Shown here piece by piece: positions 1 to 10,500 of a DNA stretch of 22,927 bases. A model generated the notes under the pieces. That model was not told the origin of the DNA. It ran no database searches and was given only the letters and a program-made list of their open reading frames with translations. Within the stretch, counting starts at the first letter, position 1; each line of letters starts with the position of its first letter. Made by a program: the position numbers and the translations under genes. Where the stretch lies: positions 130,813 to 153,739 of the forward strand of contig WELB01000102.1 in assembly GCA_009602725.1 (NCBI GenBank), in the 5' to 3' direction. Source of the stretch: Spirogloea muscicola (taxonomy: Eukaryota; Streptophyta; Zygnematophyceae; Spirogloeales; Spirogloeaceae).

Positions 1-43
1 TGACGTCCGCGCCGCGGCGCGCCTCACGGTCTGCCGCTGACGC
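1..43 (+). other. possible 3' end of an upstream exon of the PHD gene
   Basis: GC-rich stretch readable as VRAAARLTVC near the left edge, compositionally like the exons to its right. The PHD-finger protein starting at 178 lacks its N-terminus, so at least one exon should lie to the left. I see no clear donor here, so this is only a suggestion. Confidence 0.2.
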
Positions 44-177
44 CGCCGCCGACGGTCGCAATCACGCCACCGCAGTGACCAGCGGCGGCCGCGGCACCGC
101 AGTCATTGCCAAGAATTCAGCCGCTGGACCTGAATAGAAGCTAACAGAAGTCTCTTAGTGGATGCATGTTGCTGCAG

Positions 178-1871
178 ATCGGCGACACGGGGCTGCTGGA
201 CCATGTGCTCAAGACGCTGGGCGACCGGCAGGTCGACGGGTTTGTCGTCAAGCGCACGGCCGGGGCTGCGTCCAAGGTGCTCGAGTTTGGCCTCGTCCCG
301 CTCGACGACGGCCCCGCCACGCCGACCAAGGACAACGTGCGTACCGCCGGACTCGGGCCCTCTGACGAGAGCTGCCATGACTGCAGCCGACGCGACGGCG
401 CCCACGTTGGCCCTCTAACACCAAGCAGCGGGCCTCTCGCAGGAGTCGCGGCGGCTCCGCGAGCATGCCGGCGGCGGCGGCGACGACGGGCCGAGCGCCG
501 AGGAGGCGCAGGCAGACATCGAGGCGGTGTACCGCCGGGTGCTGCTGGTGGCGCCGGCTGCAACACCAGCGCTCGCGCCGCTGCTGCATGCCGCCCGTGT
601 GGTCCTCGACGTCAAGCATGTCAGGGCCCCTCCCTCCTCTCAGCCTCCCTCCCTCCTCCCTCCCTCCTCCTCTTACCCACCTTGCTGTCTTCAGACCCGC
701 TCTTTTGGGCAGGCTGGTGACGTCTTGCCTGGCCACCGCTGCCGCAGTTTGTCAAGGAGGAGCGCTCGTTCGGCGGCAGCGCCGAGCGGCTGCCTGCTGC
801 CGCATGCCGTGGCGGCAGCGCAGCTGACGACAACGACGACGGCGACGATGACGACCACCTGCTCCGACTCTCCTGCCAGTGAGCACGGAAGCTCAATGCT
901 GGCAATGTCAGCTCACTCTGGACATAGCCAGCTTACTATCAGCTGCGCAGACATAAGCATGGCGCGCTCCGACAAGGTGAAGCTGTCAACTCCGCAGGTT
1001 GCGACTAGAGGCGGAGACCCCGTTGCGGTGGCCGCCACCATTGCAGGTGGTGCTGCCGGCGCACGCCAGCGTCGGGGACCTCCGCATCGAGCTCCAGCGC
1101 GCCGCGCGCAGCATCTACCCCGCATTCCGCGCCCTCCAGGTCCGCTGCCATTGCCGCCGCTGCCGCCGCCGCCGCTGCCGCTGTATGCTGCTGCTTCTGC
1201 CCTTTCGGCCACTGTGGGTTTCCTGGTCCTCACGACCGGCGGCCGTGGTGACCGGCAGGTGGAGCGCATTGTCGGCCTGGACGCGGACAACGAGGACCTG
1301 CTCTTTGTGAGCACCGAGTCGGGGAGCACGCTTGACGTTGAGACTACCAACGCCGACCATGAAAGGTGCCACACGCTTGCAGCTGCCACCTCCATCATCT
1401 CCATTGCAGCATTGAGTCCGCTCGCGTTGCTGGTGCTGTCGGCTGCAAGTCCTTCCTCCTCCGGCTTAACTCCTCCCTCCTCTAATGCTGCCCATTCCTT
1501 GGAGCCCACAAACCTCTTCTATCTTCTGAAGCCACATTCTTAATTAATCTCTGAAGCCACACTCGTAGTCACCTCCAGTGGTCGACTACTCAAAGTCTAA
1601 GAATTATCTCGACATGCGCAGCGAGTGGCGGTATCAGGGAGGTGCTGGAGGCTGGGTGGTGGACTGCGCCGGCTGCGGCGCAGCCGATGACGATGGCGAG
1701 CGGATGCTCGCGTGCGATGCCTGCGGCACGTGGCAGCACACACGGTGCCACGGCATTGCCGACTCGGATCCCATACCAGCTCTGCGCTTCTTCGCCTGTG
1801 CCACCTGCTTAGAGGACGCTGGCGGCGCTGCCGCTGGCACATCAACAGGAGAGGGGCTTGCAAACTGCTGA
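178..1871 (+). CDS. PHD-finger protein of the MMD1/MS1 type (5'-partial, six exons)
   Basis: Exons read as 178-336, 443-619, 748-878, 998-1139, 1259-1365 and 1622-1871; all phases join and each junction has GT..AG borders. Landmarks: GDTGLLDHVLKTLGDRQVDG in exon 1; VLDVKH joined to FVKEE across exons 2-3; an acidic Asp run in exon 3; LPAHASVGDLRIELQ in exon 4; EDLLFVSTESGSTLD in exon 5; and in exon 6 a complete Cys4-His-Cys3 PHD finger (CAGC, CDAC, HTRC, CATC) with DDDGERMLACDACGTWQHTR. The order and wording match the plant nuclear family of MALE MEIOCYTE DEATH 1/MALE STERILITY 1 and relatives such as At1g33420. In that family the finger reads histone H3 tails and the proteins act in transcription of reproductive cells; a role here is inference. 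The protein ends 20-odd residues after the finger. The true start is not in view. Confidence 0.8.
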
Positions 1872-3350
1872 ATTTAAGATATTGGTGGAATAGCCGCCTT
1901 CTCTCCCACCTTGTTTACTTACTGTTACTCCTTGCCTTAATTATCCTGTTGCCTTATGTTGGTCACCTTTACACGTTTGGCTTGGTTATTACCAAGGTCT
2001 TACCCTCTTATGGAGGCTGTTATTATGAAAGTGGACAGTGCGCGCCAAATTAGCGATTTGCTGCAAGTCGTGCCAGTACTATGATAAAGATCTGCAGGTG
2101 CAGCAGTGCATATACTGTACATGGTTCTTGTTAAGGGCAGTGCCAAGCACTTGTGCAGATTAACAAATCCTGAGCAAATCATAGTGAATTCAGCTATTGC
2201 TTCAAGTAAGACATAAATTACTCAAAGTGACTGCTGTGTAACGTTTGGTAGGCAGTGGCTGTCAAATCTAAAAGCATGCCTTAAACGTTATATTGTGCTT
2301 TCTTTAAGTTGTGGGTATTGTCCTGACTTTTATCAAGGTCAGATTAAGCGGTCGTAAATATACTCTATACGATTTTTGACTAGTCCTCGCTGATATTGTC
2401 GTACAAAATTAGGATGACATGAAGCAATGGCATATCAAGCGCTGGAGTCACCGTTCTTCATGTAAGGTTGACGCTCTCACCACGGTAACTCTAATTCCAT
2501 TGTATAGCTACTTGATGTATCTGCTTGGGCTTGCACAGCTTGGAGGAGTGTTGCATACCTTACCGCCCACTAACCCCAACTACAAGTAGCCAAACTTGTC
2601 AATGTAGCTCAAGCCTCCCCCTGTGTAAACGCATTCATTCTGCAGTTAATCTTCACTTCCCAATCCATTTTCATCTTCGCCCGACCATGAGGTATACAGC
2701 CTCCATCGCTTCACTTTTGTGTGTCATGGAGAGGCGCAGGAGAGCGCGCCTTCGCCTTAGTTGCTAGCTGGGAAGCTCCGTGCTCGTCGACGCACTTTGC
2801 TCATTGTCAATGTGCACATTGAGGCTGTTATGACTCTTCAACGACAAATGTATTGTGGAAGGGCAGATGGGAGGTTGTCTTTCTTCGCGATGCGTGGACT
2901 GAGAGTGGCAGTTGATTACGAAGTCGTTGCCTTGGTCAAGTCTGAGTGAGTGTCGGCAAGGACAAGTTGGTTGCTGAATATGTCAAAGCATGGGGCCCTG
3001 ACGACGGCGGAGGAGCACGCCGTGCGTGAAGTTCCCAAGCTTGACCCCATAGTCTATGGAAACAGCATATACAAGCTTTCACCACAATATGCATGTGGCA
3101 TTGTTGGCAGCTCTTCCTCTGCAGCATTTCCGTATCTTCTCTGCTCAGCCCTCCTGGCTATGAGCCTTTCCTGCTGCGAAAGCACGAGGGCGCACGCACT
3201 TGCAGCAGTGCTGGAAATGAAACAAGCGCTTGTCAAATTGTAAGAGATACGGTAAGGCGCAGGATAACAGGACAAATTGTCGAGCACGAGAGGGATGAGC
3301 TCTTCACACTTTAAGCAGGAGCAGTCATTCGTTTGTTCATTCGACTTCAC
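1872..3350. other. intergenic stretch, no gene recognised
   Basis: AT-richer DNA after the PHD gene stop. No known domain was found on either strand. Two short plus-strand pieces look exon-like: about 2816-2902, readable as VLWKGRWEVVFLRDAW, and 2952-3029, readable as DKLVAEYVKAWGPDDGGG. I could not join them to a start, a stop or each other with confident splice sites. Confidence 0.4.
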
Positions 3351-3714
3351 GGCATCGTGAAAAATAACATCCACTTTGTCAAAGACGGCTTGAGCATCCA
3401 TTCTCGAGCACCCTCCACTTGACTCAAAGACTGACTGTCCCTCATCACAGCCATTTATATCATGGCATGGCACGAATGAGCGATTCTGGCACCTGTGGTG
3501 CACACCACGAATTGGTCAAGATCACTTCATCTGGGGGACCGCTGAAGGTATGTAGTCGAGAAACCGGGCCAAGTTGCCATGTTAGCTCAAACGGCAATGC
3601 AGGCTTATCCACAGTCCACAGCAGACGCCGTGGTTGTGAAACAGAGGCAGCTATTACCAAGGCCGTGATGGCTGTGGCCAGCGCAAAGAAAGAGAGAAGG
3701 CGCGCGGGGCGCAT
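3351..3714 (-). CDS. candidate N-terminus of a single-pass membrane protein (unidentified)
   Basis: ATG at 3714 opens exon 3493-3714, followed by exon 3351-3434 in the same phase (donor CACAG/GTGCC, acceptor GGGACAG/TCAG). The intron would be only 58 nt. The start encodes a basic MRPAR followed by a clean hydrophobic segment (LLSFFALATAITALVIAA), a type II signal anchor or signal peptide. The luminal part reads PPDEVILTNSWCAPQ, then a segment with two nearby cysteines and VDVIFHDA. A Cys-containing stem followed by a V-D-V-x-F-H strand recalls the N-terminal part of Golgi glycosyltransferases such as GT10 fucosyltransferases, but no catalytic motif was found downstream. Further exons below 3351 are likely if the gene is real. 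Confidence 0.3.
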
Positions 3715-3766
3715 GAATTGAAAGGGAGGCCAATTCAAGCCAAGAAAGAGGAGAAAGGCGCTTCTA

Positions 3767-3811
3767 GGAGACAGGCGGTGGCTCGGGAGGCCAGCCCATA
3801 AAAACATGAAC
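3767..3811 (-). repeat. single copy of the GGGCTGGC repeat unit
   Basis: On the minus strand this reads TATGGGCTGGCCTCCCGAGC followed by CACCGCCTG. It matches arms of the hairpin repeats at 22.0-22.1 kb and lies directly upstream of the candidate start at 3714. Confidence 0.5.
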
Positions 3812-3870
3812 AAAGTTCGCACATGAAGGCTGGACGAAGGCCAAGTGGGGTGTCCAGTACGAGACGGTAA

Positions 3871-3913
3871 TCACTTAGTGATCTCCTAAGTGGCTGTATT
3901 TAGAGCCACTTGG
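3871..3913. repeat. short nested inverted repeats
   Basis: CTAAGTGGCT (3886-3895) pairs with AGCCACTTGG (3904-3913) with one mismatch and an eight-base loop. CACTTAG (3872-3878) can also pair with CTAAGTG (3886-3892). The CTAAGTGGC core recurs as a 15-base palindrome at 7849-7863. Function unknown. Confidence 0.5.
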
Positions 3914-4093
3914 ATAACAACACAGCTGTAGCGCCAGGTGGGTGATGCGCAGGGCAGTGGACTCTGCGGTGTGACCAGATTGTGGGTTGACTGGTCTAAC
4001 AGCCTGCATCCGGCTGGCCACGTGTCAGCCTTGGAGCAGGCCACAGTGCCTCCTCGATAGCCCCAACCCCCCCCTCCTTCAGAAGAAAGTGCT

Positions 4094-4097
<4 letters not shown>

Positions 4098-4143
<46 letters not shown>

Positions 4144-4144
4144 N
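4098..4144. repeat. (CT)n microsatellite ending in an unresolved base
   Basis: Uninterrupted CT dinucleotides up to 4143, then a single N at 4144, after which the sequence changes abruptly. It lies about 230 bases upstream of the methyltransferase start, so it may be promoter or 5' UTR. The N probably marks an uncertain repeat length. Confidence 0.95.
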
Positions 4145-4376
4145 TTTCATTGATCTCCCCATCTCCCCTACCCCCTTGTCCCCAGCCATCCTCGCAATCC
4201 ATCAGCAGCTTGCGCCGCAGCGAGTGTCCACTGTGCCCCTCCAGCACTGCCGCCGAGCTACGCCCCCAGAGTGTGACAGCCCAACCGACCTCAGCCGCTG
4301 GCTAAACTCCACCGCCGCTGCTCAGGATCGCATCGTCACCGCCAACGCCGGCGCTTGGGCGCTGCCGGCGACGGCC

Positions 4377-6929
4377 ATGGGGGCGCCGCTGGCGGCCTCC
4401 AGCTTGGCCAACCCCTTCAAGAGCGGCACATGCGCAGAGGCGGCTCCCGGCCTGGCAGCCCCCCGCCTCTCCGTCCCGAGCTGCCGCCGCGTCCGCCCAG
4501 CCCGGCCTCGCTCGCCAACAGGGCGCCCATGCTGCGCCCGCATCTCGTGCTCGGCCGCCGCGCCTCCGGCCGCGACACGGACCGCCGCGGAGCAGGTAAC
4601 GTCTCGTCGTCCTCGGCAGCCACTGCCTTACCTGCACACCTAAACGCTTTTCTGTCACTTGTTTCGCTTAACTCTCTTCTCCTGGGGCTGGCCACTCACA
4701 GCCATCGCCCTCTACTGGTAGAGTTTTGGTTCTTATCGTGGTGTAAGCCTTTGCCAGAGCGGCGGCGGCTGATGGCCAAGCGCGGCCGCCGCCACTGCTG
4801 ATGGCCGCTGGTCTTGCGGCAAAGCCACAGGCGCGGAGGAGGGAGGAGGGCAGCGGAAGCGGCGGGCCAGGCGCGCAGCAGCAGCGGCGGGAGCTCCTGG
4901 CCTGCCCGATTTGCTACCGCGCGCTCGACCGCACGGGCCCCGCCGGCCTGACCCAGCTGGCGATCCAGCGGGCGGGCTTCTGGTGCCCACGTTGCCGCCG
5001 CGCGTACTCGTCACGCGGCGGCTACCTCGACCTCACCATCACCAGCGGCGCGACCTCGTACCAGGCGCCTCGCCTGCCTGGGACCGAGCTCTTCCGGTGC
5101 CCAGCTCCTTCAGTCCTCCTCCCTCTTCCAGTTTTTCTCCCGTGTCACTCCACCTCCCTCCTCTCCATGTCAGCTCGCGGCAGGTCAGCAGCGCAACCTT
5201 CCAGCTTCGCCTGGTGGCTGGCCCTCACCTTGCTGTGGGCGTTGGTGTGCAGGAGTCCGCTGGTGTCGTTTGCCTACGAGCGCGGATGGCGCCAGTCGTT
5301 TGCGCGCGCCGGCTTCCCGGGCGCAGATGAAGAGGTTGTGCCTCCATCCCTCCACCCCTCCTCTGCCCTTGCTCCTTAAGCGCTTCTATGGCCCTTTCAG
5401 ACTTTGTCACTTCTTTTCTGAGCTGACCAATCTTAGCCATTGCACTCAACTAAGAGTCTTCCTCTGCTCCTTGTCACGCCTTTCTCTTTTGCTGCTGAGG
5501 GCATACCGTGAGCCCTGTGTGTCCACTCTGCGGCTGTCGACTCTGCAGTTTCGTGTGGCGCAAACCCACCTGGCGCCGGCTGCCGCCAGCGGCGGCGGCG
5601 TGCTCCTGGATGTCTCCTGCGGCAGCGGCCTCTTTGCGCGGCGCTTCGCAGCAAGTGGTGCCTACTCTGCCGTGCTCGCGTCTGACTTCTCGGAGGCCAT
5701 GCTACGCCAGGCTTCAGTCTTCATCCGCGACGACCCCTCTCTTTCGGCGGCGTGAGCACCTTCGCAAACCCTAGTCTTCCCCGGAACCCCACATTATTCC
5801 ACATATGGTTATGACCACCACAATCCATCATTGTATGACCATCCATGTAGATAGCCATATTCGTGTTAAACACATGCATCTATTGAAGGGATCGCATGGC
5901 TAAGGGTCCGGATATTATCAGTAATAAACTCATTGGCCACATTGGCTCAACCAAACAAGTACAAGAGGGCACGGAGATTCCTGCAAGAGACACATGTGTG
6001 AGCTAGTCAGCCCATTTGGAACTTGTTTGGACTCTGCTGAATTGTTCAGCTGCAGCTGACATTGGCGCTTTGTTTGCCCCTCCACTATGGTACAGGCCGA
6101 TTGCATTGGTGCGTACCGATGTAGCCCGGCTGCCCTTCGAGACAGGCTCGCTAGACGCCGTGCATGCTGGCGCGGCACTGCACTGCTCACCCTCGCCAGC
6201 AAATGCAGTGAGCGGCTGAGCTTGCCAGTCTACAATAAAGGCCAATGCAGCTTGCGTCAAATGCAGTTCCTAGAGATTAATGAGGATTCTGGGGCTCTTG
6301 CTATCCTGCTTTTGATGTTTGACTGTGGATTCTCACCTTATCATTATTGTACTATCTAAGCTAGAAGTCATATCATTATTACTTTACTATACTTACTGTC
6401 TTCTGATTATTATCATCTTCATTGGGTTTTTGACCTCTGACTGCGGCCATGGCCTGAGCAGGTCGCGGAGATCAGCCGTGTGCTGCGACCTGGCGGGGTG
6501 TTCGTGGCCACGACGTTTCTGGCACGGCAGGCGCCATTTGCCGACGAGCTCTTCAAGCCCCTCCGCAAGGTCTCTGCCACTGCCGCCCATCCCGTCGTTG
6601 CTGTCACTGTTGCAGAAGTTTCATCGGCAAGGGACCCACATGTTGCATGTTGTCAAACATCTGCCAGCCACTTTGAGTACTGCATGACCATTGAATAGTC
6701 CATAGTATGGCCTTGGACTCACCAAGCTTGGTGGACGTCTTACTTACTCCCTACTGATATCTGTTGGTCAATACTCCAGGCTATGGCACAGAACCAGAGC
6801 GGGGGGATCATGAAGTACTGGGAGCCCGAGGAGCTGGAGGAGCTGTGCCTCGCATGCGGCTTCAAGAGTTATGCACCCTCACGAACTCGCGAGTTCATCA
6901 TGCTCACTGCCAAAAAGCCCACCAGTTAG
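4377..6929 (+). CDS. plastid-type SAM-dependent methyltransferase (At1g78140/At2g41040 group)
   Basis: Seven exons with matching phases: 4377-4595, 4831-5096, 5253-5334, 5549-5751, 6096-6207, 6462-6569 and 6780-6929, giving about 379 residues against roughly 350 for the plant proteins. Exon 1 is rich in Ala, Ser, Arg and Pro with few acidic residues, like a chloroplast transit peptide. Exon 2 has a four-cysteine knuckle (CPIC..CPRC) followed by SSRGGYLDLT. Exon 3 has SPLVSFAYERGWRQSF. Exon 4 carries the SAM-binding motif I (LLDVSCGSGLFARRF) and the acidic strand ASDFSEAMLRQ. Exon 5 has DVARLPFETGSLDAVHAG and exon 6 has ISRVLRPGGVFVATTFL. This order is diagnostic of the plant family annotated as chloroplastic methyltransferases and found in plastoglobules. 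The substrate is unknown to me; class I Rossmann methylation is the inferred reaction. The ATG at 4377 is chosen because it gives the leader in phase with exon 2. Confidence 0.88.
4681..4726 (+). repeat. GGGCTGGC repeat unit inside a methyltransferase intron
   Basis: CTGGGGCTGGCCACTCACAG followed by CCATCGCCCTCTAC. This closely matches the minus-strand arm of the hairpin at 21500-21637, which reads CTGGGCTGGCAATCACAGCC then ATCGCCCCTCTAC. It lies in the first intron, which is spliced out in the model above. Confidence 0.6.
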
Positions 6930-7532
6930 CCCAACTGGCAAGTCAAGGTACTGGTTGTTATCTCCTATTGTACTCAGGCCACTCGGCTGCTAAGGAACTC
7001 TTAGCTGCATATCCCTATTTGCTTTCGTGACATCTCCAGCACATTCATTTAGGCTAATTGCAACGGTGAATGTCATATTTTGCCTATACTCTCAATCAAA
7101 CACAACACATTTATCTTAGCACGTGAAGGGTCCTTCAGAGGATACCAGTCTGGCACACCTCCTTGGCATTTTTATTTTAGTTATTGCCAAATCTGATCAT
7201 ATGTTGATGCTGAGTGCGAGAATACAATTACAACTACCCACCAACCAACAGCAGGCATTGCCATCAAAAGTCAGATATTGATATATAATATAGTTGTACA
7301 GTCAAGCGTTCAGCTTACTGAGAGTTGTGAGATACAGGCAATTGTTTGGAGCCTTGTGAGATCATTGACCCAAAATTTTTATCATTTATATATATAAAAA
7401 TAAGGATTAAAGAACAATCAGAGGTGATTGATTATTGTGCAATACTTTAGTCGCAGGCCTGTAGGGTTGTATGGAAGTTGATAAAGACTAATCACATCAT
7501 CTACTCGTCACCTAGGCTATACAGCTACCACA
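6930..7532. other. intergenic region between convergent genes
   Basis: About 600 bases between the methyltransferase stop and the stop of the minus-strand gene at 7533. It is AT-rich, with a TATATATATAAAAATAA stretch near 7386. It should hold both 3' UTRs. No polyadenylation signal could be assigned. Confidence 0.6.
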
Positions 7533-10500
7533 CTAGCTGTCTATAACCAGCTTGACAGTGTCGTCCGCCTCGCGGTGCACCTTCCACCATCCAGGCAGCG
7601 CTGCCAGCACCTCGCTGTACTCCTCGCGGACCTGCCGCTCGTCAGGGAGAACCACTGCGATGGTCAAGGCTGCCTGGCACCGGCTCAGGATGTCCTTGAG
7701 TGCTTTCCTTGCTTTGGCACCCCTGCCCACGGAGCTGCTCACCTGCGCAAACGAGACGCTAGCAGCTTCTGAAGCCGGGACTTCCAGTCTAGTCATAGAT
7801 CTGTTCTTAAGGCCTGAGGCAGAGAGCGAAAAGTGCGTAAAAGCCCATCTAAGTGCCACTTAGCTACTTCATAAATGAGGTGGCAACTAGTCCCATGTGA
7901 CAGTTAAGCGAGCTGGTCACCTTGAGGTACGGCTAAGCAAAGCTTAACAGCAGCAGGTTGCATTATAGAGGGGCCATGCGACTCGGACCTCCAGGCGAAG
8001 GTAGACCAGGCCTGACACGAGTGCGCTGACGGCGGGCTGTGCAGGCGGCCATGACGGCCCAGCACCACTACCAGCGAGCTGCTCGATCTTCGCGGCAAGC
8101 GCCATGCCGTGGGGGAAGTTGTCGCGGTGGCGTGCCCAGTCGCCCTTGAGGTCGTCATACATCGCTATCCCCAGGACCTGGTCGACATAGGAAAGGAAGA
8201 CCCGAGTGGCCCCCTGACTGACTTAGCAACCGAAATACAGCTGGCTGCTCAAGCATCGGACGTGTTGCACAGTGAGAGCCTGCGCTTTGCAGCCTTGGCC
8301 AGCAATATGCACCTAGCACGTGACGAAGAAGTATCGTGACAAATCGCGTTCCCATTCTCTAAGTGAGTGCTATGCTGGTGGGCAAGTAAGAAAGCGATCT
8401 GGACACAACTTATGACAAAGAGAATGTAGTAAAGGGAAGAGAGGATGCAGAGGAGGTAAGGGTGGAGGGAAGAGGGAGGAGCAGGTTGTCTAGAGCTTCA
8501 TGCAATATAAAACAGCAGCTGATAACTATCACTCAATTCAATTAGCCTGCGGTGCCTAACAGTGCACTGTACTATCGGCGGCGCAGTGAGAGACCTTGAG
8601 GAAGGTGTAAGGTGGTGCCCCCGTGCGTCCGAGCGGAAATGTGGGCAGGTCGGCTGCGCCAAGCTGCGAGAACTGAAGGATGAGCTTGACTTTGAGCGCC
8701 AGCGGCAGGGCGGCGGCCACTGTCAGGAACGCGCGCCCGAATCGCCCCTCTGGACCGTCCAGCCCAATCATCCTGTTCACAAGCGCCAACATTCACGATC
8801 CATTACTCCAGCAAAGAACGTAATCCAATACCTAAAACAATAAGGCAAAGACTGACCGGCAACCTTTTGCATGTATTGAAAGACAAGATAAAATAGAACA
8901 ACAAGCGCAGCTTTGCTTATGCAGGACGAGCGTGGGTGGGACGCTGCCAACGCGGCTGCCGCTACCACTGACGCACCTGGACCTGACCACGTGGTCGCTG
9001 GCAGAGAAGTTACTGGCTGGCGCCTGCGAGGCAGCCAGCGGCAGCTGCACGCTGGGCGGGACAGCGAGCCCCGCGTCCTCGACAGCGCGCAACCGGAAAT
9101 TGGCTGGCAGGACGCTTTTGTATGCCTGCTGGCAACAGAGTAACCATAAAGCTCCCCAAAGGGCAGAATGCAACCCGGACCATCCTAAACAGTAGTAGTT
9201 ATCTAACACTCGTGTACAACAACAAAAAGCTTAAACCAGCAGTAAGTGCTTGAGCACGCTTAAAGACAGACCTCGAGAGTGGCAGATGTGGATGTGCGAG
9301 CCATCTTGGCGGTGACGACATGGCGGAACGCCGGCTCCTCGATCTCCAGCTGCCGCTGCAGCGCCTGCGCCTGGCTCGCCGCCCGCTGCTCGCGCGACTC
9401 GCCGCTGCCCGCGCAGCAGCCGCCGACGGCCTGCACATGGCACAGTCACTACCATCATATCAGAACTTACACTTTGCCTCTGTCAAAGGGCATCCATAGA
9501 TAATATCTTTAGTATTGTACCTTGTTATCTGATTTATATTACCTTGGTTGATACCGTCGCCACGCGCCGCACGTTGGACCAGTCCACCATCTCGCTCTTG
9601 AGTGCTGCGGCCGTCACACCGCCCACCACCGCTGCGCCCCACAGACGCACCGTGGAAACGAGTGTCATAGATGTCAATCTGCAAAGCACAAAGCTGTGAC
9701 GACTTGGCCTGCAACGATGTTCCAGCAGCCCTGAAATGATGCATAACGCGGAGGGTATAGCAATACTTAGACTTAGAGTGCGAATAATAGCATCACTCCA
9801 CCAATATAGTACTTGATAACCTAGATCACTATCCAAGTACGATATATTGTGAGAAACTGCAGATGTGTTGGACAGACCACGGCATGCTCTATCTTGAGTG
9901 TGAATTCAAGTATCACAGGGATTGGCCAGCTGCCAAAACAACCTGCATTGCCCTCGGGGTCCCCCCGTGCAGCAATGTGGTCTTTGAGCTCGCTGCAGAG
10001 CATCCGCCGGAGGTCCTCGGGCGCATGCGGGTACACGACCAGCATGTGGTGGCCCATCCACGACGGCGGTAGAAGCGGGCCGCCAGCGGCGCCAGCTGCC
10101 GGGGCGGCAGCGCTGCGGCGCTGCCACGGCACGTCGAAGCACGCATGCGAGAGCCCAAGTGCGCCGAGCAGCGCCGCCCACGCGGCGTACTCGCCCTGCT
10201 TCAGCTGTGCGTCAGTGACGATCACCGCATCTGCAGCGGCGCCGCCGACGCCGGTGCTGGCAGCCTCGTACAACGGCGTCACCCGGATCTCTTGGTGCCT
10301 ACAACAAGTAGAGAATGTGGCAATAACCCTCCAAGTTAGGCACAAATTGAATGACTATTTCAGATTTATTTGCACTTGCAACATGCACACAAAAAACAGT
10401 CAATTGGTGTGCAACCTCACCGGTACTCGATGCTGCGGCCATCGAGGAGGAGGTGCACTTGCAGCGTGGCGCGCGAGTAGGGCAGCGCCCCCGCCGGCAT

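Noticed and set aside
527-1543. Long plus-strand open frame of 338 codons
   Set aside because: It runs through exons 2-5 of the PHD gene and their introns in mixed frames. Family homology and phase-matched splice sites support the exon model instead.
3987-4376. Extension of methyltransferase exon 1 upstream through the CT repeat
   Set aside because: The frame is open, but it would encode Leu-Ser repeats from the microsatellite and includes an N. The ATG at 4377 gives a normal transit-like leader.
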